The notes under the pieces: generated by a model
Told to the model about the DNA's origin: nothing
Databases searched by the model: none
What the model saw: only the letters and a program-made list of their open reading frames with translations
DNA from: Gammaproteobacteria bacterium
GTDB taxonomy: Bacteria > Pseudomonadota > Gammaproteobacteria > Pseudomonadales > Azotimanducaceae
Assembly (NCBI GenBank): GCA_009846005.1
Contig: VXYL01000093.1
Location: forward strand, 1-44,581
DNA: 44,581 nt
Reading direction: 5' to 3'
Position numbers and translations under genes: made by a program
Shown here: positions 25,987 to 35,667 of the stretch, one piece after another
How positions within the stretch are numbered: the stretch's first letter is position 1
How the letters are laid out: each line of letters begins with the position of its first letter

Positions 25987-28900
25987 ATGCCAACTGCGAC
26001 CTTACATTGCGAAACAGCGCCCAAGCTGAACTTCGCTTGCCACCAGAGCGCATTCCCTTACTTACGTGAGTTGCGCATCCAGAATGACTCCTCTAGCGAA
26101 GCCTTAGCGGACGTTGTGGTCACGCTCTCGTCGAACCCAGCGTTCCTCGAGAGCAAGTCTTGGCGCATTGAACGAATCGCTCCGGGTGGAGTTCAGTCAA
26201 TTACAGATCGGGAGATCGAGCTGGACGGGCAGTTCCTATTGGATCTCGCGGACTCCGTGCAAGGCACTACGCAGATCACTGTGGAACACCAGGGGTCAGT
26301 GGTTGGCGAGGAGACGAAACCCGTCGAGCTGCTTGCCTACAACGAGTGGGGTGGTGCGGGCTACATGCCGGAGCTGCTCGCCGCGTTCTCGAGGCCGAAC
26401 GATCCGGCGGTTGATAGGATCCTGCACGACGCGAGTGGCGCCTTGCGGAGGGCCGGGAAGCCCGATGGGATCGACGGATACAGATCGGGCAGTCGCCAGC
26501 GTGTGTGGGAGATTGCATCGGCCATCTACACGGCGATCTGCAATCTCGGCATCCGTTACTCGCTACCGCCTGCCAGCTTTGAACGTGATGGACAGAAGGT
26601 CCGGTTGCCAAGTCAGATACTCGACGGGCGGATCGCCACGTGCCTCGACCTGAGCCTGCTGTTCGCGTCAGCAATGGAGCAGGCGGGGCTGAACCCGGTT
26701 GTCGCGTTGCCCAAAGAACACGCCGTCGCCGGCGTTTGGCTTCAGCCAGAGGATCTTTCATCGATAGTTGTCGATGAAGCCGAAGTCCTGAGAAAACGAG
26801 CTGAACTCAACGAGTTGATTCTCGTGGAGACCACCTTGGTCACCAACCACCCGTCGCCGCCCTTCTCCCGCGCCGTGAAGGCCGCGTTGGATCCACTCTC
26901 GCTGGAACACGACGAAACATTCAGCGCCGCGATCGACATCCGTCGGGCCCGAGCCCACCGGATCACCCCTCTGGGTCTGACGTCTTCCGACACCGGGAGG
27001 GTCGCACCGTCAAGTGACGACACCCAGGTGGAGGTCGCTCTCGAAGAGGCTCCCGCGTTACCCGCCTTCGACAGCCCCTTGGTTGAAGATTCCGCGCCCG
27101 AGACGCCTGAGGGACGCCTTGAGCGCTGGCAGCGCAAGCTGCTGGACCTGTCTGCACGCAATCCCCTTCTCAACCACCGCGCCACCCGGACGAGTCTGAA
27201 CCTCATCTGTGCGGAGCCAGGCCGACTGGAGGACAAACTCGCAGAAGGCGCTCGAATCAGGATCCAATCAGTGCCAGAGCCAACGGGCCAAGCACAGGAC
27301 GAAGAGCTGCACCGGCGTCGGACGGGCGAGACCATCACCGAGGAGTATGCGAGGGATGCGCTGGAGAAAAACCAGATCCTCGTTGATCTAGATCGCGATG
27401 AGCTTTCCCGAAGGGCCGTGTCGATCTACCGCAGAACACAGACCGCGCTGCAGGAAGGCGGAGCGAACATCCTCTATGTGGCACTGGGCTTTCTTTCGTG
27501 GAAGCGCGACCAGAGGGACCAGCGAGCCTTTCGTGCGCCCCTGATCCTGCTACCCGTGACATTGACACGAGAATCCGTCCGGAGCGGCGTGAGAATGCTC
27601 GCGCATGACGACGAACCGAGATTCAACACGACGCTGCTGGAAATGCTGCGGAAGGATTTCGAGATCCACATAGCCGGACTCGACGGCACCTTGCCTGCGG
27701 ACGACAGTGGCGTCGACGTCGACGGCATTTGGGATCGGGTTCGCAAGGCCGTGAGGGACGCTCCCGGATTTGAGGTTGTCACCGATGTCGTCCTTGGCCA
27801 CTTCTCTTTCGCCAAGTACCTGATGTGGAAGGATCTGGTGGATCGTATCGACGCGCTGCGAGCAAGTCCCATCGTCAGCCACCTCATCGACACGCCCCGT
27901 GACCCCTACACCAGTGACATCGAATTCGTGCATCCCGATGACATTGACCGGCGATTCTCTCCCTCGGACCTTCTTGCCCCGCTGCCGGCCGATGCATCGC
28001 AAATGGCCGCAATCGCCACGGCCGACCGCGGCAAGGATTTCGTCGTCATCGGTCCCCCCGGCACGGGCAAGAGCCAGACCATCGCGAATCTCATCGCGCA
28101 TTTGCTCGGCAAGAGCAAGTCCATCCTGTTCGTGTCCGAGAAGACCGCTGCGCTGGAGGTCGTCTACCGCCGCCTGAAGGATGTCGGGCTTGGCGAGTTC
28201 GCGCTCGAACTCCACTCGAACAAGGCGCGCAAACTGGACGTGCTCAACCAGCTACGGGACGCCTGGGAGTATGGGCAGGACGCGGTCGGTGACAGGTGGA
28301 AGGCAGAGGCCGAGCGTCTCAAGCGTCTCCGCGACCAACTGAATCTCGTCGTGGACCGGCTCCACCTCCGAAGGCGCAATGGCATGACCGTATTCGAGGC
28401 TATGGGTGTGCGGATTCGCGATGAGACCCTGGTCAGGGGCGTCGCCTTGTCGTGGCCGTCAGCCGACCACCATGACGAAGCCCGACTGAATGCGATGCGC
28501 GAAGCCGCCGAGACGCTTGAGGTCCAGGCACGTGCCACCGACGACATCCGAGACAGCCCGTTCCGGTTGATCGCCACTGGCGATTGGTCGCCCAGCTGGG
28601 AGACGAAGTTGGTCCACAGCGCAGGCGACCTTTCCGGGGCCGCGACGACAGTCGAACGCGAGTGCGACGCAATGCTCGAGGCGATCGGCGCGCATGTTCC
28701 CGCTCGCAGCATGGAACGGCTGGACTCTCTCGTGGAACTCGCGGAATCGCTGCGTGCCTCTTGGCGCAAGCAGACCGCCTTCGCGCTCGAGCCAGATGGA
28801 CCTGAACACATCGAGGCGCTGAACGATGCCTCGATGCATCTGCACGCATACGCTACGGCCCAGACCCAACTGAGCTGCGGCTACGACCCGATGGCTTGGC

Positions 28901-31900
28901 GGGTGCTCGATGGAGATGACATCGAACGACGTTGGCGAGCGACCAGCGACTCCTGGTGGCTGAAGCGCATCCTCGAACGGCGTCGCATTACCCGCGAGAT
29001 GAAGGATGGCGGTGCCCAGGGAATACCCAATCCAGAACGCGATAGTCCCGCCCTGAAGACGTTGCGGGACCACGGGCAGGCGATCGACAAGCTCGCCAAG
29101 CCGCTGGCAAGCTTCAAGGAGTGGAGCGACCACTCCAGTGACCCAAACGCGCTGCTGGTCCTACGCGATGTCGGCCAGCAAGTTCGCAACGCCGTCGGTG
29201 GTCTGGTTGACGATACGACTGCGTTACTCGACACGCGCGGTGCGCTCAAGAAGCTAGTCGCCGACGGGAACGACCTCCTGGCACCGGACGCCGCCGTCGG
29301 CAGGCGAATTCATGCGTTCCTTGAGGCGATGGACCGGTTCCGTGAGAGCTGTGTGGCGTTCGGGGACCTTGCGGGTCAACCGACCCGAGACTACTTCACG
29401 CAAGTAGACGACGCCTTGGACGTGGTGCGCGAAACAACCACAGTCATCGCGGAACGGCGCCATGAGCTCAGCGCCTGGTGCGCCTGGCGCCGTCGGCGCA
29501 ACGAGGCCCTAGACCTAGACCTTGCGCCATTGATAGATGCGATCGAAGCGGGTGATGTCCCGGTCGATGAAATCGCGACCACGTTCCATGCCGCCTACTG
29601 CAGTTGGTGGTCAGGCGCCGTCATCGACGAGGACCATGTCCTACGTCGGTTCTCCACGCCAGAACACGTGGCAACCATCCACAACTTCCGCGAGCTCGAT
29701 GACCGTTATCAGCAACTCACGGCTGCCTATGTCGGTGCGCTACTTGCCGGTCGGCTTCCATACGCTGACAGCGTTACGAAAAAGTCGTCGTGGGGTGTAC
29801 TTCGTCGGGAATTGCAGAAGCAACGAAGACACAAACCTGTTCGCCAGCTAATGGCTGAGATTCCCGACGTCGTCACGACCTTGGCACCCTGTCTCATGAT
29901 GTCGCCCCTGTCGGTTGCCCAATACCTATCGGTAAAACAGGATCTGTTCGATGTTGTCATCTTTGACGAGGCGTCGCAGATCACGGTCTGGGATGCGGTC
30001 GGGTGCCTCGCGAGAGCGCGACAGGCGATTGTCGTGGGGGATCCCAAACAGATGCCCCCCACGAATTTTTTCGCGAGGGCAGATGACGATCCCGACGGCG
30101 ACATAGACGTGGAGGGCGACCTAGAGAGTATTCTCGATGAGCTGATCGGTGCGAGGATCCCGGAGCGCACCCTCAATCTCCACTATCGATCACGCAAAGA
30201 GAGCCTGATCGCGTTCTCGAACAGTCGCTACTACGAAAACCGACTGATCACCTTCCCCGCGCCAGCATTTCCCGACAACGCCGTTCAGTTGATTCGCCCG
30301 GAGGGCTTCTACGCCCGCGGAAAAGCGCGGCACAACGAGGGCGAAGCCCGAGCCATCGTTGCAGAGGTCGTACGTCGCCTCACGGACGACGACGCTGATG
30401 TGCGAAGGCAGACGATCGGTGTCGTGACGTTCAACTCCGAACAGCAAACACTGATTGAAGACCTGCTGGACAAGGAGCGTTCCGCGAACCCAGGAATCGA
30501 ATGGGCATTCGCGCAGGAAGGCCGTACGGAGCCCGTGTTCGTGAAGAACCTCGAAACGGTTCAAGGCGACGAGCGCGACGTCATCATGTTCAGCATCACC
30601 TACGCCCCTGACCAAGCCGATCATATGACCATGAACTTCGGTCCACTAAACCGCGACGGGGGAGAACGCCGCCTGAACGTCGCGATCACCCGAGCCAGAT
30701 CGGAAATGCTCGTGTTCTCGACATTGTCGCCGGACCGTATCGAACTCTCGCGCACCCAAGCGCGGGCGGTCGCTGACCTCAAGCACTTTCTTGAGTACGC
30801 CGAGCGTGGACCCACGGCGTTGGGCGCAGCTGTCCACGGACCCTTGGGGGATTTCGACTCGCCATTTGAGGCCGCAGTTGCACGCGCGTTGCGACAAAGA
30901 GGATGGGTCGTCCACCCACAGGTCGGGGTGTCCGCGTATCGGATTGATCTCGGCGTGGTTCACCCCGACGTGCCCGGAAGGTACTTGGCTGGAGTCGAAT
31001 GCGACGGAGCGATGTACCACAGCTCGGCGTTTGCGCGGGAGCGCGACAAGATCAGGCAGCAGGTGCTAGAGGGGCTTGGCTGGGTGCTGTACCGCATATG
31101 GTCAACCGACTGGTGGACGAACCAGACAAAGGCACTCTACACGTTGCACGAGGCACTGGTCGCTCTGCTGGTGGCCGATCAAGCCAAGCGTTCAGCGCAC
31201 GGGGCCGACTCGCCCTTAGGCGAAGATGACAATCCGGAGGCCAGCGAGGATGTCGAGCAGACCGGCGCAGACGAACCCCTCTCGCGTCAGGACAGGCCAG
31301 GCACACAAGTGAAGGACGCCACCAAGCAGCAAGTCGATGGCTCGGCACGACGTGAGGACGAACTGGACGCGACCACGGAACCGGACACTCATTACAGCCC
31401 CTCTCGGTGGGATCCCGCGCGCCACCGCCCCGCACCGGAGCTCTTTCACGCCGACGAATACAGTTCCCGATTGACCGAGATGATCGACCACGTCATCGAT
31501 TCCGAGGGCCCGATCCACGAGGACGTGCTGGTGCACCGTGTCGCACGGCACCACGGATTCGGACGGGCCGGCAATCAAATTCGCCGTCGAGTCATCGGAA
31601 TCGCCAAACGTCGACGTGGCAAGAGCAAGGAAGATGTCGGCCTGTTCTTCTGGCGCAAGGGCACGATCAAGGAACGGCAAGCGCCCGTGCGGTACTCAGG
31701 GCGCGATGCGCAGATGCGGAAGGTTGGGTACATCTGCGCAGACGAACTCCGCGCCATATCACGCATTCTGAACACGACAGACCCGATCACGCTTGCGAGA
31801 TCGCTGGGGGTCGAACGACTTCGTCAGCATGGTCGCGAACGACTCCAGCAGGTACTTGGGGTTGCCTGCCATAGCCCGGTGGGCGATCCCGGGGACGAAG

Positions 31901-31914
31901 GGCCAGCGGAGTAA
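25987..31914 (+). CDS. DUF4011-SF1 helicase-Vsr-like nuclease fusion (Hhe-like), 1975 aa
   Basis: A giant multidomain protein. The N-terminal domain has a transglutaminase-like segment (RIATCLDLSLLFASAMEQAG then KEHAVAGVWL, Cys about 217). DUF4011 follows (RLERWQRKLLDLSARNPLLN, about 377). The SF1 helicase is split: Walker A VVIGPPGTGKSQTIANL (about 685), then a long helical insert, DEAS box FDEASQITVWD (about 1325), VVGDPKQMPPTNFF, TVQGDERDVIMFS and LNVAITRARSEMLVF. A Vsr/DUF559-like nuclease domain comes next (SPFEAAVARALRQRGWVVHP, about 1625; GVECDGAMYH, about 1670), and a DUF3320-like C-terminus ends the protein. The domain order matches the Hhe defence protein. It heads an operon with a DUF262 gene 18 bp downstream. 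The frame is unbroken over 5.9 kb. Confidence 0.85.
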   Translation: MPTATLHCETAPKLNFACHQSAFPYLRELRIQNDSSSEALADVVVTLSSNPAFLESKSWRIERIAPGGVQSITDREIELDGQFLLDLADSVQGTTQITVEHQGSVVGEETKPVELLAYNEWGGAGYMPELLAAFSRPNDPAVDRILHDASGALRRAGKPDGIDGYRSGSRQRVWEIASAIYTAICNLGIRYSLPPASFERDGQKVRLPSQILDGRIATCLDLSLLFASAMEQAGLNPVVALPKEHAVAGVWLQPEDLSSIVVDEAEVLRKRAELNELILVETTLVTNHPSPPFSRAVKAALDPLSLEHDETFSAAIDIRRARAHRITPLGLTSSDTGRVAPSSDDTQVEVALEEAPALPAFDSPLVEDSAPETPEGRLERWQRKLLDLSARNPLLNHRATRTSLNLICAEPGRLEDKLAEGARIRIQSVPEPTGQAQDEELHRRRTGETITEEYARDALEKNQILVDLDRDELSRRAVSIYRRTQTALQEGGANILYVALGFLSWKRDQRDQRAFRAPLILLPVTLTRESVRSGVRMLAHDDEPRFNTTLLEMLRKDFEIHIAGLDGTLPADDSGVDVDGIWDRVRKAVRDAPGFEVVTDVVLGHFSFAKYLMWKDLVDRIDALRASPIVSHLIDTPRDPYTSDIEFVHPDDIDRRFSPSDLLAPLPADASQMAAIATADRGKDFVVIGPPGTGKSQTIANLIAHLLGKSKSILFVSEKTAALEVVYRRLKDVGLGEFALELHSNKARKLDVLNQLRDAWEYGQDAVGDRWKAEAERLKRLRDQLNLVVDRLHLRRRNGMTVFEAMGVRIRDETLVRGVALSWPSADHHDEARLNAMREAAETLEVQARATDDIRDSPFRLIATGDWSPSWETKLVHSAGDLSGAATTVERECDAMLEAIGAHVPARSMERLDSLVELAESLRASWRKQTAFALEPDGPEHIEALNDASMHLHAYATAQTQLSCGYDPMAWRVLDGDDIERRWRATSDSWWLKRILERRRITREMKDGGAQGIPNPERDSPALKTLRDHGQAIDKLAKPLASFKEWSDHSSDPNALLVLRDVGQQVRNAVGGLVDDTTALLDTRGALKKLVADGNDLLAPDAAVGRRIHAFLEAMDRFRESCVAFGDLAGQPTRDYFTQVDDALDVVRETTTVIAERRHELSAWCAWRRRRNEALDLDLAPLIDAIEAGDVPVDEIATTFHAAYCSWWSGAVIDEDHVLRRFSTPEHVATIHNFRELDDRYQQLTAAYVGALLAGRLPYADSVTKKSSWGVLRRELQKQRRHKPVRQLMAEIPDVVTTLAPCLMMSPLSVAQYLSVKQDLFDVVIFDEASQITVWDAVGCLARARQAIVVGDPKQMPPTNFFARADDDPDGDIDVEGDLESILDELIGARIPERTLNLHYRSRKESLIAFSNSRYYENRLITFPAPAFPDNAVQLIRPEGFYARGKARHNEGEARAIVAEVVRRLTDDDADVRRQTIGVVTFNSEQQTLIEDLLDKERSANPGIEWAFAQEGRTEPVFVKNLETVQGDERDVIMFSITYAPDQADHMTMNFGPLNRDGGERRLNVAITRARSEMLVFSTLSPDRIELSRTQARAVADLKHFLEYAERGPTALGAAVHGPLGDFDSPFEAAVARALRQRGWVVHPQVGVSAYRIDLGVVHPDVPGRYLAGVECDGAMYHSSAFARERDKIRQQVLEGLGWVLYRIWSTDWWTNQTKALYTLHEALVALLVADQAKRSAHGADSPLGEDDNPEASEDVEQTGADEPLSRQDRPGTQVKDATKQQVDGSARREDELDATTEPDTHYSPSRWDPARHRPAPELFHADEYSSRLTEMIDHVIDSEGPIHEDVLVHRVARHHGFGRAGNQIRRRVIGIAKRRRGKSKEDVGLFFWRKGTIKERQAPVRYSGRDAQMRKVGYICADELRAISRILNTTDPITLARSLGVERLRQHGRERLQQVLGVACHSPVGDPGDEGPAE

Positions 31915-31932
31915 CAAGAAGGAGATGCGAAC

Positions 31933-33882
31933 ATGAAGATCGGCGTGATCTTGGACCAGATCGACCTCGGCAGCATTGCGCTGCCCGAGTTCCAGCGAGG
32001 CTACGTCTGGAACCGTGATCAAGTACGGGGGCTGATGCAGTCCCTCTATCTCGGTCACCCAGTGGGCAGCCTGCTGGTTTGGGTGACGCCGACACAAGGG
32101 GCGAACGCGCGGGGCGACCAGAGCCTCCCTCCGGGGTTCGTGAAGCTGCTGCTCGACGGGCAGCAGCGCGTCACCTCCCTCTATGGGCTGGTCCGCGGCA
32201 AGGCACCCACTTTCTTCGAGGGTAATGAACGTGCGTTTACGGATCTGCGCTTCCACCTCGCCGACGAGGTGTTCTCCTTCTACCAGCCCCTGAAGATGCG
32301 CGACGACCCGTTGTGGGTCGATGTGACGGAGCTGCTGCGGGAGGGTGCCGGCGTAGTGGTGCAAAGATTCGTGACCGACTCGGCGTACCGGGATCGAATC
32401 GGCGATTTCCTGACCCGCCTCAACCGCATCGACGGCATCAAGGACACCGAACTGCACATCGAGGAGGTCACTGGCGGAGATAAGACGATCGATGTCGTCG
32501 TGGACATTTTCAACCGTGTGAACAGCGGCGGTACCAAGCTCTCGAAGGGCGATCTGGCCCTGGCGAAGATGTGCGCCGAGTGGCCGAACGCCCGGCAACG
32601 GCTAAACGGGGAACTGCGACGCTGGGCGGACGCTGGCTACTACTTCAGGCTCGAACTGCTGCTCCGCAGCGTCACGACTACATTGACCGGAGAGGCGATG
32701 TTCAGCGCCCTCGACGGTGTTGATAGCCCGGACTTCCAGAACGGCCTGAAGACAACGGTGCAGCATATCGACCGGCTGCTCAACCTGATTGGCTCCCGGC
32801 TCGGACTGGATCACGACCGTGTTCTCGGTGGGCGATATGCGCTTCCACTCATGTCGCGCTACCTGGCGCAACGTGGCGGCGCGGTGTCGGATCCAAGAGA
32901 GCGCGACAAGCTGCTCTATTGGTATGTGAACAGTTTTCTCTGGGGGCGTTACGCGGGATCCACGGAGTCGGTTCTGAACCAAGATCTTGGCGTCATCGAG
33001 GACATCGAGGGCGGACTCGACCGGCTTATCGAGGGCCTGCGCCGGGACCGCGGTGATCTGCGTCTTCACGCGGCGGACTTCCTAGGGTGGAGCCGGGGCG
33101 CACGGTTCTACCCGCTGCTCTACATGCTGACCCGGGCGTGGGGAGCGCTGGATTGGGAGACGGGCGTTGAGCTTAAGGGGCACCTACTTGGCAACCTCAG
33201 CAGCCTCGAACTGCACCACATCTTCCCGAAGGCCCGACTGTATGAGGCCGGGTACGAGCGGTCTCAGGTCAACGCCATAGCCAACTTCACCTTCCTGACC
33301 AAGGAGACGAATCTCAAGGTGTCTGCCAAGGACCCGGCAACGTATCTCGCCGCCTACTCGGAGAAGGATCCGGAGTTCCTCTCGTCCCATTGGATTCCGC
33401 TCGACCCCGAACTATGGCGAGTGGATCGGTACGAGGACTTCCTCGCCGCCCGGCGCGGCTTGCTCGCAGCCGCCGGCAACGACTTCCTTGAATCGCTACG
33501 GCGCGGGGAAGTGCCCGAAGATCGGGTGGAGATCCGCGTGGTCGAACGGGAACGGGCATCTGTGCGGGGGGGCATTGGCGGCGAGGAAGAGGAAGACCTG
33601 CTCATCGAGGTGAACCAGTGGGTCGTGAGCCAAGGTCTGCCGGAGGGCGAGTTCTTGTTCGAACTGGCAGACCCCGACACCGGCGAAGAGTTTGGCGTCC
33701 TAGATCTGGCATGGCCAGACGGCATGCAGGCGGGATTGAGCGTCCCGGTGGCGCTGTTGCTGAACGAGCCGGAGGAGACGGAAGCGGCCGCCAATCGGGC
33801 CGGGTACCGCTACTTCACCGATGTCGATTCGTTCAAGAGCTACGTGGATCGCGAAGTCCTCGTCGTCGAAGATGCGGCATGA
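31933..33882 (+). CDS. DUF262/HNH (GmrSD-like) protein
   Basis: A 649-residue protein. The DUF262 N-terminus has LPEFQRGYVWNRDQVRGLMQ (about residues 17-36) and LLDGQQRVTSLYGL (about 73-86), the ParB/Srx-like signature with likely NTP hydrolysis. An HNH-like nuclease motif follows in LELHHIFPKARLYEAGYERS and VNAIANFTFLTKETNLKV (about 425-460), as in DUF1524/DUF262 fusions of the GmrSD type IV restriction family. The C-terminal roughly 130 residues are an extra acidic domain not recognised. AAGGAG lies upstream of the ATG at 31933, and the gene follows the helicase-nuclease with an 18-bp gap. It may cleave modified DNA; target specificity is not visible. Confidence 0.85.
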   Translation: MKIGVILDQIDLGSIALPEFQRGYVWNRDQVRGLMQSLYLGHPVGSLLVWVTPTQGANARGDQSLPPGFVKLLLDGQQRVTSLYGLVRGKAPTFFEGNERAFTDLRFHLADEVFSFYQPLKMRDDPLWVDVTELLREGAGVVVQRFVTDSAYRDRIGDFLTRLNRIDGIKDTELHIEEVTGGDKTIDVVVDIFNRVNSGGTKLSKGDLALAKMCAEWPNARQRLNGELRRWADAGYYFRLELLLRSVTTTLTGEAMFSALDGVDSPDFQNGLKTTVQHIDRLLNLIGSRLGLDHDRVLGGRYALPLMSRYLAQRGGAVSDPRERDKLLYWYVNSFLWGRYAGSTESVLNQDLGVIEDIEGGLDRLIEGLRRDRGDLRLHAADFLGWSRGARFYPLLYMLTRAWGALDWETGVELKGHLLGNLSSLELHHIFPKARLYEAGYERSQVNAIANFTFLTKETNLKVSAKDPATYLAAYSEKDPEFLSSHWIPLDPELWRVDRYEDFLAARRGLLAAAGNDFLESLRRGEVPEDRVEIRVVERERASVRGGIGGEEEEDLLIEVNQWVVSQGLPEGEFLFELADPDTGEEFGVLDLAWPDGMQAGLSVPVALLLNEPEETEAAANRAGYRYFTDVDSFKSYVDREVLVVEDAA

Positions 33883-33883
33883 G

Positions 33884-34380
33884 ATGGTGACGTTTGACGC
33901 GATAGACGTCGAAACTGCCAACCCTGACCGGGCGAGCATCTGCCAGGTCGGCATTTCCCGGCACGTCTCCCGTGCCCGCCTCTGTTCACGTTCGGGATGG
34001 CGTGGTCGTAGATCGCCGGCAATCGTTGGTCGACCCCCAGGACGGATTCGACCCTTGGAAGGTGTCGATCCATGGAATAGACGGTAAGGACGTGCCTTAC
34101 GCTTCGCGATGTTCTTGGCGACTTGCGACGGCGGCGAGGCGGCTCGGCCTTGGTCAGCCACCTCGTTCGACCGCGTGGCTGTCGAACGGGCCATGTCGCG
34201 AGTCGACCTAGCGCAGCTCCACGTTCCAAGTGACGTGGCTCACAGCGCCAGGATCGGGCACCGGGCGTCGCCGCAGAAGCGGGGGTGAAGGGACTACGTG
34301 CTCAAGAGCGCCGCGAAGGGTCTTGGTATCTCGGCGTACCCCGGAAAGGAGCAAGCTGAAGGAACGAAAAACGAGGATGA
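33884..34380 (+). pseudogene. Decayed DEDDh 3'-5' exonuclease gene
   Basis: Directly after the DUF262 stop an ATG (33884, or 33872 overlapping) opens MVTFDAIDVETANPDRASIC then QVGI, the D-x-E motif I of DnaQ-like exonucleases. The homologous text then jumps frame: VRDGVVVDRRQSLVDPQDGF then DPWKVSIHGIDGKDV (33984-34100), again SFDRVAVERAMSRVDLAQLH (about 34164-34222), and weaker RDYVLKSAAKGLGIS near 34300. At least two frameshifts and a stop separate the pieces, so no active enzyme is expected. Position and overlap show it was the third gene of the helicase-DUF262 operon. The end is approximate. Confidence 0.65.
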
Positions 34381-34472
34381 CCCAAGGAGGAAACGCTGAT
34401 CGGAAGTGGTACTCGTCTGGAAGCTTGGGTCATTGAAATCGCGTGATGCTCAGTCTGATACCGTTTTCTTGG

Positions 34473-35336
34473 TCATGGATCCGTGTTCTGTAGAAAGAAA
34501 GACCGAATCTCGTGTAGCAGTTGGGAAACCTCGAACCATGCTGTCGCATAGCGATTGTCTCGCCGCCATCCCATGCGCCACGCTGTAGCGAGTCCACTTC
34601 CGGAACCACCCATAAGAAAGGGGCTGTCGTTGATGATGTTCTCGTCTGGATCTATTGTCGAGCTGTAGGCTTCGAAGAATCTGGTCCAGATAGTCTCCTT
34701 TAGAACGGGCCACTTTCCGAGCCGTAGTGTAGTGAGAAAATGTAGGAGATCACCTGGACCTGGTACGTTCGCCATCAATACCGGATTCCCTTGTCCTCTC
34801 TTCAGTTTCTCCTCGGTCAAGCTACAGATCACAATCCACTTGTCCTCCGGTGCCAATGAAAGGCGTTCAACCTGAGATAGGAACAAGTCGTATGGCAAAA
34901 TCACCCTATCCCCAAGATCGTTAGAAACGTCGAGTCGGTTGTCTGTGATCATCAAGTAGTAGGTGTGTAGGATCATTCCAAGCAGCTTCTTGAGATGTAT
35001 CGTTATGGGATTCTGCCAGCCGTCCTCGGCAACTAGATTCCAACCTCTAAGACGCGTCGGGAGTTTGTGTCCGGCCGGGTCCGCAAATGAGATCGTCGTC
35101 GCAATGTCCCGTGCAGGATGTAAGAGAGACTTGAACTGATAGGTATGCTGGGTAGAAGGCAATCCTCCCATCATTGGCAGCACAGGTCTTTCACGCCGAA
35201 TACTCCGCATATTCGAACGCAACAGTTCAACTTGATCTGTTAGAAGCACAGCCCGAAATGTACCGCAACGAAATCGAGGTCCACCATGACCAATCTCCTG
35301 AGTCGGTGCTAGTCGCTCAGACACCGACACCGCCAT
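34473..35336 (-). CDS. Hypothetical protein in a lower-GC segment
   Basis: A 287-codon frame with no recognised domain. Residues such as LLGMILHTYYLMITDNRLDV, ILPYDLFLSQVERLSLAPED and KWIVICSLTEEKLKRGQGNP look like an ordinary soluble alpha/beta protein, and codon use is visibly richer in A/T than the neighbours, which suggests recent acquisition. No Shine-Dalgarno motif precedes the ATG at 35336; a later ATG (35216) is possible. It is transcribed away from the integrases and has no close partner on its strand. Function is unknown; placement between a defence operon and integrases makes it a candidate cargo gene. Confidence 0.55.
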   Translation of the reverse strand: MAVSVSERLAPTQEIGHGGPRFRCGTFRAVLLTDQVELLRSNMRSIRRERPVLPMMGGLPSTQHTYQFKSLLHPARDIATTISFADPAGHKLPTRLRGWNLVAEDGWQNPITIHLKKLLGMILHTYYLMITDNRLDVSNDLGDRVILPYDLFLSQVERLSLAPEDKWIVICSLTEEKLKRGQGNPVLMANVPGPGDLLHFLTTLRLGKWPVLKETIWTRFFEAYSSTIDPDENIINDSPFLMGGSGSGLATAWRMGWRRDNRYATAWFEVSQLLHEIRSFFLQNTDP

Positions 35337-35416
35337 AGTCTAAGCCCGCGACAGACACGTCCTCGCGATTGTCATACTTGACGTCGTGCCGAATTGCCCC
35401 AAAAAGAGGATCTTGT

Positions 35417-35483
35417 ACTTACCTTCATGTACCCATGGTGGGCATGTGGCGGAGCGGACGAACTCCACATATGGAAAGTAAGT
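35417..35483. repeat. Imperfect inverted repeat upstream of the integrases
   Basis: The left arm ACTTACCTTCATGT (35417-35430) and right arm ACATATGGAAAGTAAGT (35467-35483) are near reverse complements. Inside them a second stem pairs CATGTGG with CCACAT. The segment 35337-35667 has no gene on its own strand apart from the integrase start; it is AT-richer than the surroundings. It may be a recombination (att-like) site, a terminator-like hairpin or a structured RNA. No tRNA gene was seen. Confidence 0.4.
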
Positions 35484-35581
35484 TCAAGCAAACCAATGCA
35501 GACTTACACCCATAACATCCTGATTTCTCTCCCAAACACTCCCTGATCTCGCGCCCATCCACGCACTCCGGTGCAAACCAG

Positions 35582-35611
35582 TCGACGTTTCTAAGTGCTA
35601 GGCGTTATAAT
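35582..35611 (+). promoter_or_regulatory. Candidate promoter of the integrase genes
   Basis: TCGACG (35582-35587) and a perfect TATAAT (35606-35611) are spaced by 18 bp. The -10 lies in an imperfect dyad (CTAGGCGT ... ACGCTAG), a possible operator for integrase autoregulation. Found by eye. Confidence 0.45.
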
Positions 35612-35667
35612 AGACGCTAGACCGCGCAACAAAGTGCTACCCCGCGCACTATCCCACGAACTCCGCC

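Noticed and set aside
35337-35667. tRNA or tmRNA attachment site for the integrases
   Set aside because: No cloverleaf, GTTCRA-type T-loop or CCA end could be found, and no matching direct repeat was seen elsewhere in the window.
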